DNA of 58,485 bases from positions 1 to 58,485 of IMG/VR virus record IMGVR_UViG_3300035190_000319, one strand, 5' to 3'. Positions 49,867 through 58,485 of this stretch are shown here, one piece after another. Both the position numbers and the translations under genes were made by a program. The stretch's first letter is position 1, and every line of letters begins with the position of its first letter. The notes beneath the pieces were generated by a model. That model was not told where the DNA came from. It saw only the letters and a list, made by a program, of their open reading frames with translations, and did no database searches. Source of the stretch: a virus.

Positions 49867-49874
49867 AATAAATA
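49867..49874 (+). promoter_or_regulatory. Late promoter box AATAAATA with conserved initiator (gp48)
   Basis: Plus-strand AATAAATA followed by CACTATAACACAGAGG, nearly the same as at 22652 and 57198. The AGAGG is the ribosome-binding site. Confidence 0.7.
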
Positions 49875-49897
49875 CACTATAACACAGAGGTTTTATT

Positions 49898-51127
49898 ATG
49901 GCTCTAAATCCTACAGACGCACCCGTATACGACAATAGAGGCGGATATGTACCGGGACAAGTTCAATCTACTAACGGTGGATATGACCCGTATGCTCCGC
50001 AAAATTATACCGGTGCTTATGCACCTAGTTTCGCCGGTGGCTATAACGGTGAACAAACACTAAGCAGTGGTGGCGGCTATAATCCTAGCAACCCTAGTGC
50101 ATATTTAACAGGCACAGATTCAATTGGCGGTAAAGCCGCGATAACTGAAAATTATAATCAAGGTGCGGATTTCCGAGGCGGGTTTTATGGAGATCAGGTT
50201 GAAGAAAGTGGCGGTGGGTTTGATCCATCGACATCATATGAATCGGAAGATGCAAGAAAAAGTCTATTACCAGACAATGCTGCAGTGGCCGCAACAAAAA
50301 GCGATCCGTCGATTGCAATACAAGATGCTGGGTCTGGCGCTGGTGCTTCAGATGACGATTGGCGAGTGCGTATAAGTCTAGCAGATAAAGCAACTATATT
50401 TTACAAAGCAACAGGCGCAAATCCTAATAATCTTATGGCACCGTTAGTAGAAACAAACGGAGTTATATTCCCTTATACACCAACTATAACTGTATCACAT
50501 GTAGCCAATTATAGTCCTACTACTCCGGTACACAGCAACTATTCGCAACAATTTTATACCAACAGTGAAGTAAGTGACATTACTATCGGTGGAGAATTTA
50601 CTGTACAAGGCATCGATGAAGGAAAATATTTACTAGCGGCTATCTACTTTTTTAGATCAGCTACTAAAATGTTCTTTGGTAGTGGAGCAAATGCAGGTAA
50701 TCCACCGCCAATTGTATTCTTGGATGGATACGGTAGTCACTATTTCCCACATGTGCCTTGTGTGATAACTAACTTTACACACACTATGCCAAACGAAGTT
50801 GATTATATACAAATTCCAGTAACAACAACTACATTAACAGAGTCAACTGTTACTCCGTCGACTCCTATGAGTGTAGTAAACGATTCGCTAGGGCCAAAGT
50901 ATGCACCAGACATGGGCCGTGATGCTACTGCAACAAATAAAGCAGCCAATACAACAAAAACAGAATATAAATCAGTGACAACATCTACCAGGGTGCCAGC
51001 AGTAAGTACAATATCGATCACATTGAAACCAATATACAGCCGCAAAAATCTACATGATAATTTCAATCTTGATGCATTCGCCGCAGGCAGACTAATACAA
51101 ACTGCTACTACCGGAGGATTCCTATAA
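49898..51127 (+). CDS. gp48: Baseplate tail-tube cap protein gp48
   Basis: 409 aa. The first about 140 residues are Gly/Tyr-rich repeats (GGYDPYAPQ, GGGYNPSNPSAY, GGGFDPSTSYE) and probably flexible. The remainder is the conserved gp48-type domain: DDDWRVRISLADKATIFYKA, NGVIFPYTPTITVSHVANYS, LLAAIYFFRSATKMFFGSGA and FPHVPCVITNFTHTMPNEVD. The Gly/Tyr repeat N-terminus is unusual compared with T4. Its stop overlaps the gp53 start (TAATG). It begins the right-hand baseplate operon. Confidence 0.85.
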   Translation: MALNPTDAPVYDNRGGYVPGQVQSTNGGYDPYAPQNYTGAYAPSFAGGYNGEQTLSSGGGYNPSNPSAYLTGTDSIGGKAAITENYNQGADFRGGFYGDQVEESGGGFDPSTSYESEDARKSLLPDNAAVAATKSDPSIAIQDAGSGAGASDDDWRVRISLADKATIFYKATGANPNNLMAPLVETNGVIFPYTPTITVSHVANYSPTTPVHSNYSQQFYTNSEVSDITIGGEFTVQGIDEGKYLLAAIYFFRSATKMFFGSGANAGNPPPIVFLDGYGSHYFPHVPCVITNFTHTMPNEVDYIQIPVTTTTLTESTVTPSTPMSVVNDSLGPKYAPDMGRDATATNKAANTTKTEYKSVTTSTRVPAVSTISITLKPIYSRKNLHDNFNLDAFAAGRLIQTATTGGFL

Positions 51128-51432
51128 TGTCAGCAGTTACTTATAGTCAAACAAGTCCATATAGCAAAACAGACTCTTATGGATTCTTTTTAGATGTTAC
51201 TACATTTAGAGATATACCCGCACTTGCGGCTGATGTAGTCTATAGAATTGCTACAACATATAAACATCGTCCGGACTTATTAGCCTATGACCTATATGGC
51301 GACAGTGCATTGTGGTGGGTGTTTGCTATGCGTAATCCCAACACTATACAAGATCCAGTGTTTGATTTCTTGCCAGGTACAACAATATTCATTCCTAAAA
51401 AAGAAACAATCATTGCGGCATTGGGGTTATAG
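51127..51432 (+). CDS. gp53: Baseplate wedge protein gp53
   Basis: 101 aa; T4 gp53 is 196 aa and has a second domain missing here. The shared part is the C-terminal half: YKHRPDLLAYDLYGDSALWW and VFAMRNPNTIQDPVFDFLPG then TTIFIPK. The pattern resembles a LysM-like fold. It is coupled to gp48 by overlap and followed by the hub gene three bases later. Confidence 0.9.
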   Translation: MSAVTYSQTSPYSKTDSYGFFLDVTTFRDIPALAADVVYRIATTYKHRPDLLAYDLYGDSALWWVFAMRNPNTIQDPVFDFLPGTTIFIPKKETIIAALGL

Positions 51433-51435
51433 TAG

Positions 51436-54400
51436 ATGGCTACCGCAGCACAATTACAATCTAAAATAACATCAGCTCAACAAACTCTTGCATCTAATCA
51501 GCAAGAGTTAGCTAGCCTACGTCAACGGTATGATCAAAAAATAATAAATGCAAATAGTCCCGGCAATCGTAGTTTGAGGGAGAATTTGTTACAAGACGCT
51601 GCAGATCTGCAGGTAGATATAGATAACGCTGTTGATATTATTAGACGACAAGAATTAGCAATAGCAGATTTAAATGCTCAATTACAAGAAGCGCCGGCTA
51701 TAACATCAGACACCGCTGCAAATAAAATTGCTAACGATCCTCCTGTTGCTAACCCTCCGGTGGCATTACAAGACACTGCAGCTCCGCCAGCACCGCCTAC
51801 TGAAAATAATACATTGTCACCAGGTGAGGAAAAAAATCTAAGTGTAAGCACGGCCGGCGCCGGAGCGGCAATAAACAACTACGATATTGGTCCTAGTTTT
51901 TCAACAAAATCAGAGGCTACTAGCGGCGAACCAACAAAAGCAACTACAGCAAATACTAAAAAGAAAAAAGATCCGATACCTAATCCGTTACTGGCCTACC
52001 CGTCTTATACCTACGGAATAAGTTTAGCATTACTAACAGTTAAAGAATATAATGATATTGTTAGCGATGTTAAAAATTACCAATCAAATCGTGTTATTAT
52101 AGCTAGTGCAGGCAGATATAACATCGACGAAGGTGCATCAATGTTTAAACGTGCACCATTCTTTGCTGAAGATTTTTACTTTGACAACTTAAACATGACC
52201 ACGGTAATTGGTCTTAATGATCGTTCACGTTCGACTAATGCAATCAATTTTACATTTACTATCATTGAACCATATGGAGTTACACTATTAAATCGAATTC
52301 TTGACCTTAGTGCTGATATCGAATCATTAAATTACATAGCACAGCCTTATCTGTTACAAATTGATTTCTTTGGCATGAACGACGCTGGTGAGATTGTTGG
52401 AATCATCCCCGATCAAACAAAACGTATACCTATTCGTATTTTAAAAATGGATATAAAAGCATCTGCAAAAGGCGCAGAATATCAAATGGAAGCGTGTCCG
52501 TATAGTCATTCCGCCTATGATCTATCAACAATCACTACACCAGCAAACTTTGAAATAACTGCAGGCACACTTGAAAGTTTTTTACAAAGCACTGTTGAGG
52601 AAACGGCTTTTGCTGACGCAAAAAAACAACGAGAAGGACTAATTGGCAAAAACGGTCAATTTCAACAGGATGATAACGGACTTCTGACAGTTAGAGGCGG
52701 CACAAACCAAGTCGTTCCGCTAACTGCTATAGGAAATGCAAGTGCAGAATCTACTAATTCTATTAGAGGCAAAGATGCATTCTATAAAGTAAAATCATAT
52801 GGTGGTGCCATTACTGCATATTATGCAGACTTAGCCGCTAGAGAAAGAACAACAATTGCAGACAAATATTATTTTAAAGTTCACCCAGATATCATTAAGG
52901 ATGGCGCCACTCAATTTAATCTTAATATTGAAACATTAAGTACAGCACAAACTCCGATGGCCAGCGAAGAAAACGGAATGTCTATTAGGGGCACTCCTGG
53001 AAGTTTAGATCATGGCCTTCGGGTATTTGCAATTAATACAGGTACAAGTATAGATCAAGTTATTGCCTTTGCAATGCGTCACACCAAGTACTTACAAGGA
53101 CAAGTGCAACCAGTTTCAAAATTTAAAGACGACACGGAATATAAAAAATATCTTGAATCACAGGCCAACGAGCCGCTAAAATGGTATAAGGTTGTACCAA
53201 CTATAAAGTTAGGTGAATATAATACAACACAAGAAACATGGGCTCGTGAAATAACCTATCATATACTTCCGTATACAGTATACAATACAAAAACACGTGA
53301 AGGACCACAAGGAACGTGGACTGAACCGTGTAAAATACATAATTATTGGTACACTGGAAAAAACAATGATGTACTTGATTTTAATGTTGAATTTAACGCA
53401 CTGTACTATACTGCCGTCACAGCATATAGAGAAAACTTATCTAAGACACAGAATCTATTAATAGATGAAACTACTAATGCAAAAATTACGCCGGAGTCGA
53501 GAGAAGCCAATGCAGTAATGCCTCAGGGCAAGAAAAAAGTTGTAGAAAACTCACAGCAACACTCGTCTAGCGGTGCTGTAACAGTAGAAGCAATTGCACT
53601 AGCTGATATTGAAGCATCGTTGTATACAACAGCCGGTGGCGATATGCTTCAGGCAAAATTAAAAATAATTGGCGACCCACAGTATATTAAACAAGATGAT
53701 GTTTTTTATCCACCAGAAATGACTGTATTGTCGGACCAGGTTGATGGAACAGGAATAGAACCTCGATTAATTGCCAATGGTAGTCTACGTATGGACCAAG
53801 GTGAAATCTATGTACAGATAACAGTTAAAAGTCCAAGCGATATAGATGAAGCAACCGGGTTGATGAAGTTTGATTCTAAATATTCAACGAGTTTATTTTC
53901 AGGAATGTATCGCATATTAACTGTTGAAAGCACATTCACCGGCGGAAAATTTGAACAAACATTGGATGTGGTACGCTTACCTCGACAAACATCACTTGAA
54001 CCAAAATATCCCTCAAAAACTGCTAATAAAGAACGTGAAGTTGAAGCAGTAACTCCATTACCAACCGATGTAGCCGCGGCTAATGTTGCATCTACTGCAA
54101 CAACAACCGGTGATGATAAAGCTCCAGATAGTGCACCAGTCGAAGATACCGCACCACCAGTGCAAACTGCTGAAGAAAAAGCATTGGCTAAAGTAGATGC
54201 AACTGCACCAGAGACTGCAATAACTACACAAACAGAACCAGTAGCAATACCGAGCCCCGTTCCACCAAGTGCAGAAAAATTAGCATTAAAAGCTACATCA
54301 GATCAAGCCAGAGCCGCAAGAGATCAAGCACAATCTGCAGCAAATACTGCGTTAGATGCAGTTGCGCAAATTGAATCTAGAATTGAGACTATACGTGCTA

Positions 54401-54609
54401 ACCTTGATAGATACCCCGACAGAGTAGCACGAGGAGTATTAACACAAGCCGAGGCTGCCTCGTTAATTGATAATAATCAACAAAACTTGGCTCTAGCACA
54501 GAATCAGTTAGCAACTGCACAAGCTAAGTATGCACCCTTGGATGCAGCCAATAAAGCCGCACAAACTGCATACGTTAACGCATTAGATGCATATACAAGA
54601 GCGGCTTAA
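51436..54609 (+). CDS. Giant baseplate hub-like structural protein, 1057 aa
   Basis: It lies immediately before gp5, where T4 has gp27 in the hub complex. Residues 1-80 and about 955-1057 are coiled coils; 80-185 and 870-950 are Pro/Ala/Thr-rich linkers. The core (about 190-870) contains YGISLALLTVKEYNDIVSDV, FYFDNLNMTTVIGLNDRS, YLLQIDFFGMNDAGEIVG, INTGTSIDQVIAFAMRHTKY and a final SGMYRILTVESTFTGGKFEQ typical of hub proteins (gp27/gpD-like last domain). T4 gp27 is 391 aa, so this would be a greatly enlarged version. The assignment is tentative. Confidence 0.7.
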   Translation: MATAAQLQSKITSAQQTLASNQQELASLRQRYDQKIINANSPGNRSLRENLLQDAADLQVDIDNAVDIIRRQELAIADLNAQLQEAPAITSDTAANKIANDPPVANPPVALQDTAAPPAPPTENNTLSPGEEKNLSVSTAGAGAAINNYDIGPSFSTKSEATSGEPTKATTANTKKKKDPIPNPLLAYPSYTYGISLALLTVKEYNDIVSDVKNYQSNRVIIASAGRYNIDEGASMFKRAPFFAEDFYFDNLNMTTVIGLNDRSRSTNAINFTFTIIEPYGVTLLNRILDLSADIESLNYIAQPYLLQIDFFGMNDAGEIVGIIPDQTKRIPIRILKMDIKASAKGAEYQMEACPYSHSAYDLSTITTPANFEITAGTLESFLQSTVEETAFADAKKQREGLIGKNGQFQQDDNGLLTVRGGTNQVVPLTAIGNASAESTNSIRGKDAFYKVKSYGGAITAYYADLAARERTTIADKYYFKVHPDIIKDGATQFNLNIETLSTAQTPMASEENGMSIRGTPGSLDHGLRVFAINTGTSIDQVIAFAMRHTKYLQGQVQPVSKFKDDTEYKKYLESQANEPLKWYKVVPTIKLGEYNTTQETWAREITYHILPYTVYNTKTREGPQGTWTEPCKIHNYWYTGKNNDVLDFNVEFNALYYTAVTAYRENLSKTQNLLIDETTNAKITPESREANAVMPQGKKKVVENSQQHSSSGAVTVEAIALADIEASLYTTAGGDMLQAKLKIIGDPQYIKQDDVFYPPEMTVLSDQVDGTGIEPRLIANGSLRMDQGEIYVQITVKSPSDIDEATGLMKFDSKYSTSLFSGMYRILTVESTFTGGKFEQTLDVVRLPRQTSLEPKYPSKTANKEREVEAVTPLPTDVAAANVASTATTTGDDKAPDSAPVEDTAPPVQTAEEKALAKVDATAPETAITTQTEPVAIPSPVPPSAEKLALKATSDQARAARDQAQSAANTALDAVAQIESRIETIRANLDRYPDRVARGVLTQAEAASLIDNNQQNLALAQNQLATAQAKYAPLDAANKAAQTAYVNALDAYTRAA

Positions 54610-54631
54610 TCAAAAATAAGGAAAGTAATAA

Positions 54632-56770
54632 ATGGCAATAGATCACAGAGTTGGTAGTAAGGTAGTTAAACATCTACGCAGAGAAGACGCTGCCGCCACT
54701 AGAGTTGACCCACATCCATACATTGGTATTGTTAAAAACAATTTAGACCCAACTCGCGCAGGTAGACTACAAGTATGGATTCCGGATTTAGGTGGCGACC
54801 CTGACGAATCATCAAATTGGCGCACAGTTAGCTATGCTAGTCCGTTTATGGGTACAACTGATATCGCATCAAAATATGCAAACAAACCCAATAGTGATAA
54901 TAAATTTGTAAATGTTCCACATACCTACGGTATGTGGATGGTGCCACCTGATATTGGTGTAGAAGTAATTGTAATATTCATTGCTGGCGACCCGTTACGT
55001 GGATATTTTATTGCCTGTGTTAACTCAAAGGTTAGCAGACACATGATGCCAGGCTTGGCCAGCAGTAATAAGATCGATACATCGGGGGCATCAGCTGATA
55101 CTAAAAAATCATATCAAAATGGAATTACTGCCCCTGTAGTTGAATATAACGAAAATGATCTTACAGCTAGATCAAATCCAAACTTTATTGATAATCCTAA
55201 ACCAATACACGAACAACAATATAGTATATTGAAAACACAAGGGTTAGATAGAGACACTGCTCGTGGTACAATTACTAGTAGTAGCCAACGTGAAAGTCCG
55301 AGTAACGTTTTTGGTATTAGCACACCCGGTCGCCCATATGCAGATGATCCTGCTAACAATCGCGAAGCATATCTTGCCAAACAAAAAGCTGGCACGTTGA
55401 CTGAAGACGATTATCGCTTTTCAACTCGTGTCGGCGGCCACACGTTTGTCATGGATGACGGAGCCGTAACAGGTGAAAATCAATTAGTAAGATTGCGCAC
55501 TGCTGGTGGTCATCAGATAATGATGAATGATACTGCGACTGACAATACTTTGTACATCTCGCATAGTGATGGTACAAGCTGGGTTGAATTAACTAAAGAC
55601 GGTGCGGTCAATATCTATACAAATAATGGGTTTAATGTAAGAAGTGAAGGGTCTATTAATTTACATTCAGACAATAATATAAACCTTAATGCCGCTAATA
55701 AAATAAACATGAAATCAGGCAGTAAATTTCAAATTGACTGCGGTAGTTTTAACATGTTGTCTACTGGGGTAGTTACTGTTGGCGCAGCTGGTACTATAGG
55801 ATTACAAAGTGATTCGCCCGTTAACATCGACGCCGCAAGTATATCAATGAAAGCAGCCGGAGATATTGCTCACACCGGTGAATTGATTAAACAGAATAGT
55901 GGCGGCGCACAATCAGTTAATAAGCCAAAAGAAATACAAATCAATAATTTATCAGACGTTGTACTTAATTCAACAGTTGGCTTATATACCAGTACCGGTA
56001 GTTTATCTTCGATAGTCACGGTCGCTCCTACGCACGAACCATATAGACGAAGTGCGCCATTGCCGTTTGCAGCGGCAGAATCAATTGGACAACAACCTGC
56101 TGAAACATATACAGGTAAGACTGATGCAACTAAAACAGCCGCCGGCACAGGAGTTAAAAATCCAGCCACTGAAGTTGATCTACGAAATCAACCTACCACT
56201 GACTGTTCAATTGGCGGGCTAACTTCTGCACAAATGACAGCGTACTATGCAGTTATAGGTAAAAGCGAAAGCGGATCTCCCGGACGAGGTGGACAAGCAA
56301 ACGGTGAAAGCGGATATCGATGTATCAATAGTATCGGATTCGTAGGGAAATATCAATTTGGATATCCTGCATTACAGGATGCCAAACATGTTAAAATGTC
56401 CTGCGGTAGTAATGCACAGTTACGCAACCCAAATAACTGGATTGGCAAAGACGGCATTGATAGCTTAGAAAAATTCCTAAACAGTCCAGCCATACAAGAA
56501 GCTGAGATGTGTGCTTATACCAAACGCAACTACAAAACATTATGTAATATTGGTACTGTGACTAAAGATACTCCTCTCGAAGATGTAGCGGGATTATTGG
56601 CAGTTAGTCACTTACTAGGCGCTGGCGGCGCCAAACAATGGCGTGGCGGTAGTGGCAAAACAGATGCTTTTGGTACTACCGGCGATAATTATTTTGCCAA
56701 AGGCAAATATGCCGTTGCAGTACTAGGACCAAAAATGGCCACATTAGATCAACCAATTAAATCCACATAA
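54632..56770 (+). CDS. gp5: Baseplate hub spike gp5 with C-terminal murein hydrolase
   Basis: 712 aa; T4 gp5 is 575 aa. Order of parts: OB-fold (residues about 24-140, YIGIVKNNLDPTRAGRLQVW and YGMWMVPPDIGVEVIVIFIA), linker, VGGHTFVMDDG and beta-helix repeats (about 315-425, NINLNAANKINMKSGS), linker, then a C-terminal domain (about 530-700): YYAVIGKSESGSPGRGG, INSIGFVGKYQFGYPALQDA and VAGLLAVSHLLGAGGAKQWR. The last domain has the look of a lysozyme/lytic transglycosylase-like enzyme with Glu in GKSESG a possible catalytic residue. In T4 the lysozyme lies between OB-fold and beta-helix, so the order differs. Confidence 0.87.
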   Translation: MAIDHRVGSKVVKHLRREDAAATRVDPHPYIGIVKNNLDPTRAGRLQVWIPDLGGDPDESSNWRTVSYASPFMGTTDIASKYANKPNSDNKFVNVPHTYGMWMVPPDIGVEVIVIFIAGDPLRGYFIACVNSKVSRHMMPGLASSNKIDTSGASADTKKSYQNGITAPVVEYNENDLTARSNPNFIDNPKPIHEQQYSILKTQGLDRDTARGTITSSSQRESPSNVFGISTPGRPYADDPANNREAYLAKQKAGTLTEDDYRFSTRVGGHTFVMDDGAVTGENQLVRLRTAGGHQIMMNDTATDNTLYISHSDGTSWVELTKDGAVNIYTNNGFNVRSEGSINLHSDNNINLNAANKINMKSGSKFQIDCGSFNMLSTGVVTVGAAGTIGLQSDSPVNIDAASISMKAAGDIAHTGELIKQNSGGAQSVNKPKEIQINNLSDVVLNSTVGLYTSTGSLSSIVTVAPTHEPYRRSAPLPFAAAESIGQQPAETYTGKTDATKTAAGTGVKNPATEVDLRNQPTTDCSIGGLTSAQMTAYYAVIGKSESGSPGRGGQANGESGYRCINSIGFVGKYQFGYPALQDAKHVKMSCGSNAQLRNPNNWIGKDGIDSLEKFLNSPAIQEAEMCAYTKRNYKTLCNIGTVTKDTPLEDVAGLLAVSHLLGAGGAKQWRGGSGKTDAFGTTGDNYFAKGKYAVAVLGPKMATLDQPIKST

Positions 56771-56776
56771 CCCTAG

Positions 56777-56784
56777 GATAAATA
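56777..56784 (+). promoter_or_regulatory. Late-type box GATAAATA before gp25, predicted leaderless
   Basis: Plus-strand GATAAATA with five bases to the gp25 ATG, so +1 would be the A of ATG. For read-through RNA, AGGA at 56775-56778 is the only ribosome-binding site and is 11 bp from ATG, which is long. Confidence 0.5.
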
Positions 56785-56789
56785 TTATT

Positions 56790-57167
56790 ATGGCTATTTT
56801 ATATAAAGGTTTCTCAACAGTAGGACGAAATAAAAAGTTTCGTCTAACTGACTTTGAGTTAATTAAGCAAGATTTAACAAATCACTTTCAAATCCGCAAA
56901 GGTGAGAAACTGATGAATCCTAATTTTGGCACTATTATATGGAACGTTTTATATGATCCATTCACTCCTGAACTTAAGAGTGCAATTATAGCTGATATTA
57001 AAGCAATTGCCGCCTATGACCCACGTGTTTCTATCGACAATGTTATCGTTACTGAGTATGAAACTGGTATCCAAATTGAACTTGAACTACGCTATCTACA
57101 GACAAATCAAACAAATTTAATGAATCTTAGATTCAACAATCAAAACAGAACACTCACAACATATTAA
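56790..57167 (+). CDS. gp25: Baseplate wedge protein gp25
   Basis: 125 aa; T4 gp25 is 132 aa. It is the contractile-injection wedge core that starts sheath assembly. The family signature is complete: RKFRLTDFELIKQDLTNHFQ-like segment, IRKGEKLMNPNFGTIIWNVL, with the conserved GEKLMNPxFG that is also found in type VI TssE proteins. It precedes gp6 as in many T4-like phages. Confidence 0.95.
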   Translation: MAILYKGFSTVGRNKKFRLTDFELIKQDLTNHFQIRKGEKLMNPNFGTIIWNVLYDPFTPELKSAIIADIKAIAAYDPRVSIDNVIVTEYETGIQIELELRYLQTNQTNLMNLRFNNQNRTLTTY

Positions 57168-57190
57168 TAAACTACGTACTTTTTTCCTTA

Positions 57191-57198
57191 AATAAATA
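57191..57198 (+). promoter_or_regulatory. Late promoter box AATAAATA with conserved initiator (gp6)
   Basis: Plus-strand AATAAATA followed by CATTATAACAGGGA; the AGGGA is the gp6 ribosome-binding site. Confidence 0.7.
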
Positions 57199-57218
57199 CA
57201 TTATAACAGGGAATTAGT

Positions 57219-58485
57219 ATGGCTATTACCACAAGACAATCAGGTTTATTAGTTGCGGAAGACTGGACACGAGTCTATCAAACCTTCCGCAATGCGGACT
57301 TTCAAAGCTATGACTACGAAACACTTCGTAAGTCAATGATTGATTATTTACGCTTATATTACCCAGAGGACTTTAACGACTTTATTGAATCAAGTGAGTT
57401 TATTGCACTGATTGATTTAATTGCGTTCCTAGGTCAAAGTCTAGCTTTCCGTGGCGATTTAAACGCACGTGAAAACTTTATGGATACTGCACAACGTCGT
57501 GACAGTGTGCTTAAATTAGCCAAACTAATTTCATACAATCCTAAACGTAATATCCCTGCCAGTGGATTCTTAAAAGTTGACAGTGTAAGTACAACTGAAA
57601 CTGTATACGACAGTAACGGTATTAATTTGTCCGGTTTAGTAATCTCATGGTCCGATTCAGCAAACGACAATTGGTATGAGCAGTTCACCGCAGTGATCAA
57701 TGCAGGTTTATTATCGACTCAATCTGTTGGTAAACCTAGTAACTCACAATTAATTAATGGTATAACCAACGACGAATATCAAATAAATTTAGTACCGAGT
57801 ATTATTGCAACATATAGTTTTACAACTAAAATTGAAGGCACAACAACTAAATTTGAAATGACTAGTCCGACAAGTGCAGGTAGAACTTTTGTATACGAAG
57901 CTGCACCTCGTCAAAATCAACCATTTAATCTACTTTATCGTAATGATAATTTAGGTAATACCAGCAATAATACAGGGTTCTTTACCTATTTTAAACAAGG
58001 TGAATTAAAATCACTTGATTTTACATTCCAAGAAAGCACACCAAATCGTGTGTATAGTGTTAACGTAGATAATATTAATAATACTGACATATGGTTATAC
58101 AGTTTAGATGCGCAGGGCCTACCAAATGCAGTATGGACACAGGTTGCGACAGTAAACAATACCAACGTTATCTATAATAAAAGCACTAATAAATCTGTAT
58201 TTCAAGTCAACACCAGAGCCAGTGATCAAATTGATCTAGTGTTTGGTGATGGGTCTTTTGCTAATATACCTCAGGGTAATTATAGACTATATTATCGTGT
58301 AAGTAACGGTGCTGATTATAAAATTACTCCTGATGAGATGCAAGGTATAGTTGTACCGATTAATTACATCAGCCGAAGTGGTCGTATTGAAACACTTACT
58401 GTTCGTGCAAGTTTGCGCTACACAGTAGCCAACGCTAGTTCACGTGAAACACTCGACGAAATACGTCAAAAAGCACCACAACAAT
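57219..58485 (+). CDS. gp6: Baseplate wedge protein gp6, partial
   Basis: Starts at the ATG at 57219 and runs off the window; 422 codons are visible (T4 gp6 is 660 aa). The N-terminal region has the family pattern DWTRVYQTFRNADFQSYDYE then LIDLIAFLGQSLAFRGDLNA and RENFMDTAQRRDSVLKLAKL, the J-like domain shared with other contractile injection systems. AGGGA is 11 bp upstream of ATG. It continues the wedge operon started by gp25. Confidence 0.95.
   Translation, partial: MAITTRQSGLLVAEDWTRVYQTFRNADFQSYDYETLRKSMIDYLRLYYPEDFNDFIESSEFIALIDLIAFLGQSLAFRGDLNARENFMDTAQRRDSVLKLAKLISYNPKRNIPASGFLKVDSVSTTETVYDSNGINLSGLVISWSDSANDNWYEQFTAVINAGLLSTQSVGKPSNSQLINGITNDEYQINLVPSIIATYSFTTKIEGTTTKFEMTSPTSAGRTFVYEAAPRQNQPFNLLYRNDNLGNTSNNTGFFTYFKQGELKSLDFTFQESTPNRVYSVNVDNINNTDIWLYSLDAQGLPNAVWTQVATVNNTNVIYNKSTNKSVFQVNTRASDQIDLVFGDGSFANIPQGNYRLYYRVSNGADYKITPDEMQGIVVPINYISRSGRIETLTVRASLRYTVANASSRETLDEIRQKAPQQ

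Overview
The window is a 58.5 kb piece of a T4-like myovirus genome. It is AT-rich and densely packed, and it carries recognisable homologues of T4 gp1, gp4, gp5, gp6, gp13-gp16, gp18-gp23, gp25, gp26, gp46, gp47, gp48, gp51, gp53, gp55 and a gp68-like core protein. Small tail-fibre modules, a conserved CxxC-rich protein, a GIY-YIG-like protein and several neck/baseplate extensions resemble the marine cyanophage/pelagiphage branch of the T4 superfamily more than T4 itself. No photosynthesis gene lies in the window and the host cannot be read from it. Gene names rest on recalled family sequence features, not on a database search.

Layout. 1-9.0 kb (minus): two small unknown genes, small terminase gp16, an HNH homing endonuclease, gp4, a conserved structural protein, a tube-like protein, tail tube gp19, a very long tail sheath gp18, a plus-strand zinc-cluster protein, and dNMP kinase gp1. 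9.0-14.6 kb: gp13 and two early-type genes (minus), then gp14 and gp15 (plus). 14.6-31.7 kb: a Nudix hydrolase, then a 16 kb minus-strand fibre/adhesin block with a 1762-aa repetitive fibre, a beta-propeller-like protein and a fibre ending in an S74 chaperone, closed by a glycosyltransferase-like gene. 31.7-40.3 kb (minus): capsid module gp23, gp22, gp21, gp68-like, a 74-aa protein, portal gp20 and the tape measure. 40.4-42.3 kb (plus): gp26, gp51 and a second HNH endonuclease. 42.3-42.9 kb: the only long gene-free stretch. 42.9-49.8 kb (minus): GIY-YIG-like and histone-like proteins, gp46, a three-gene SGNH/glycosyltransferase-like/SDR cassette, gp47 and late sigma factor gp55. 49.9-58.5 kb (plus): baseplate genes gp48, gp53, a giant hub protein, gp5, gp25 and gp6 (cut by the window end).

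Regulation is unusually legible. Most late genes have an NNTAAATA box (T4 late consensus TATAAATA), which fits the gp55 gene present here. A smaller set has near-perfect host sigma-70 promoters (TTGACA, 17 bp, TATAAT), some inside the late clusters. Two patterns stand out. First, several late boxes sit in the loop of an inverted repeat whose 3' arm holds or borders the ribosome-binding site, so read-through RNA could be silenced while RNA started at the late promoter would be free, as known for T4 gene e. Second, several sigma-70 and late boxes are spaced so that the predicted +1 is the A of the ATG, predicting leaderless mRNAs. A near-consensus sigma-70 promoter also points into the 600-bp gene-free stretch, making a non-coding RNA there the best candidate for something undescribed.
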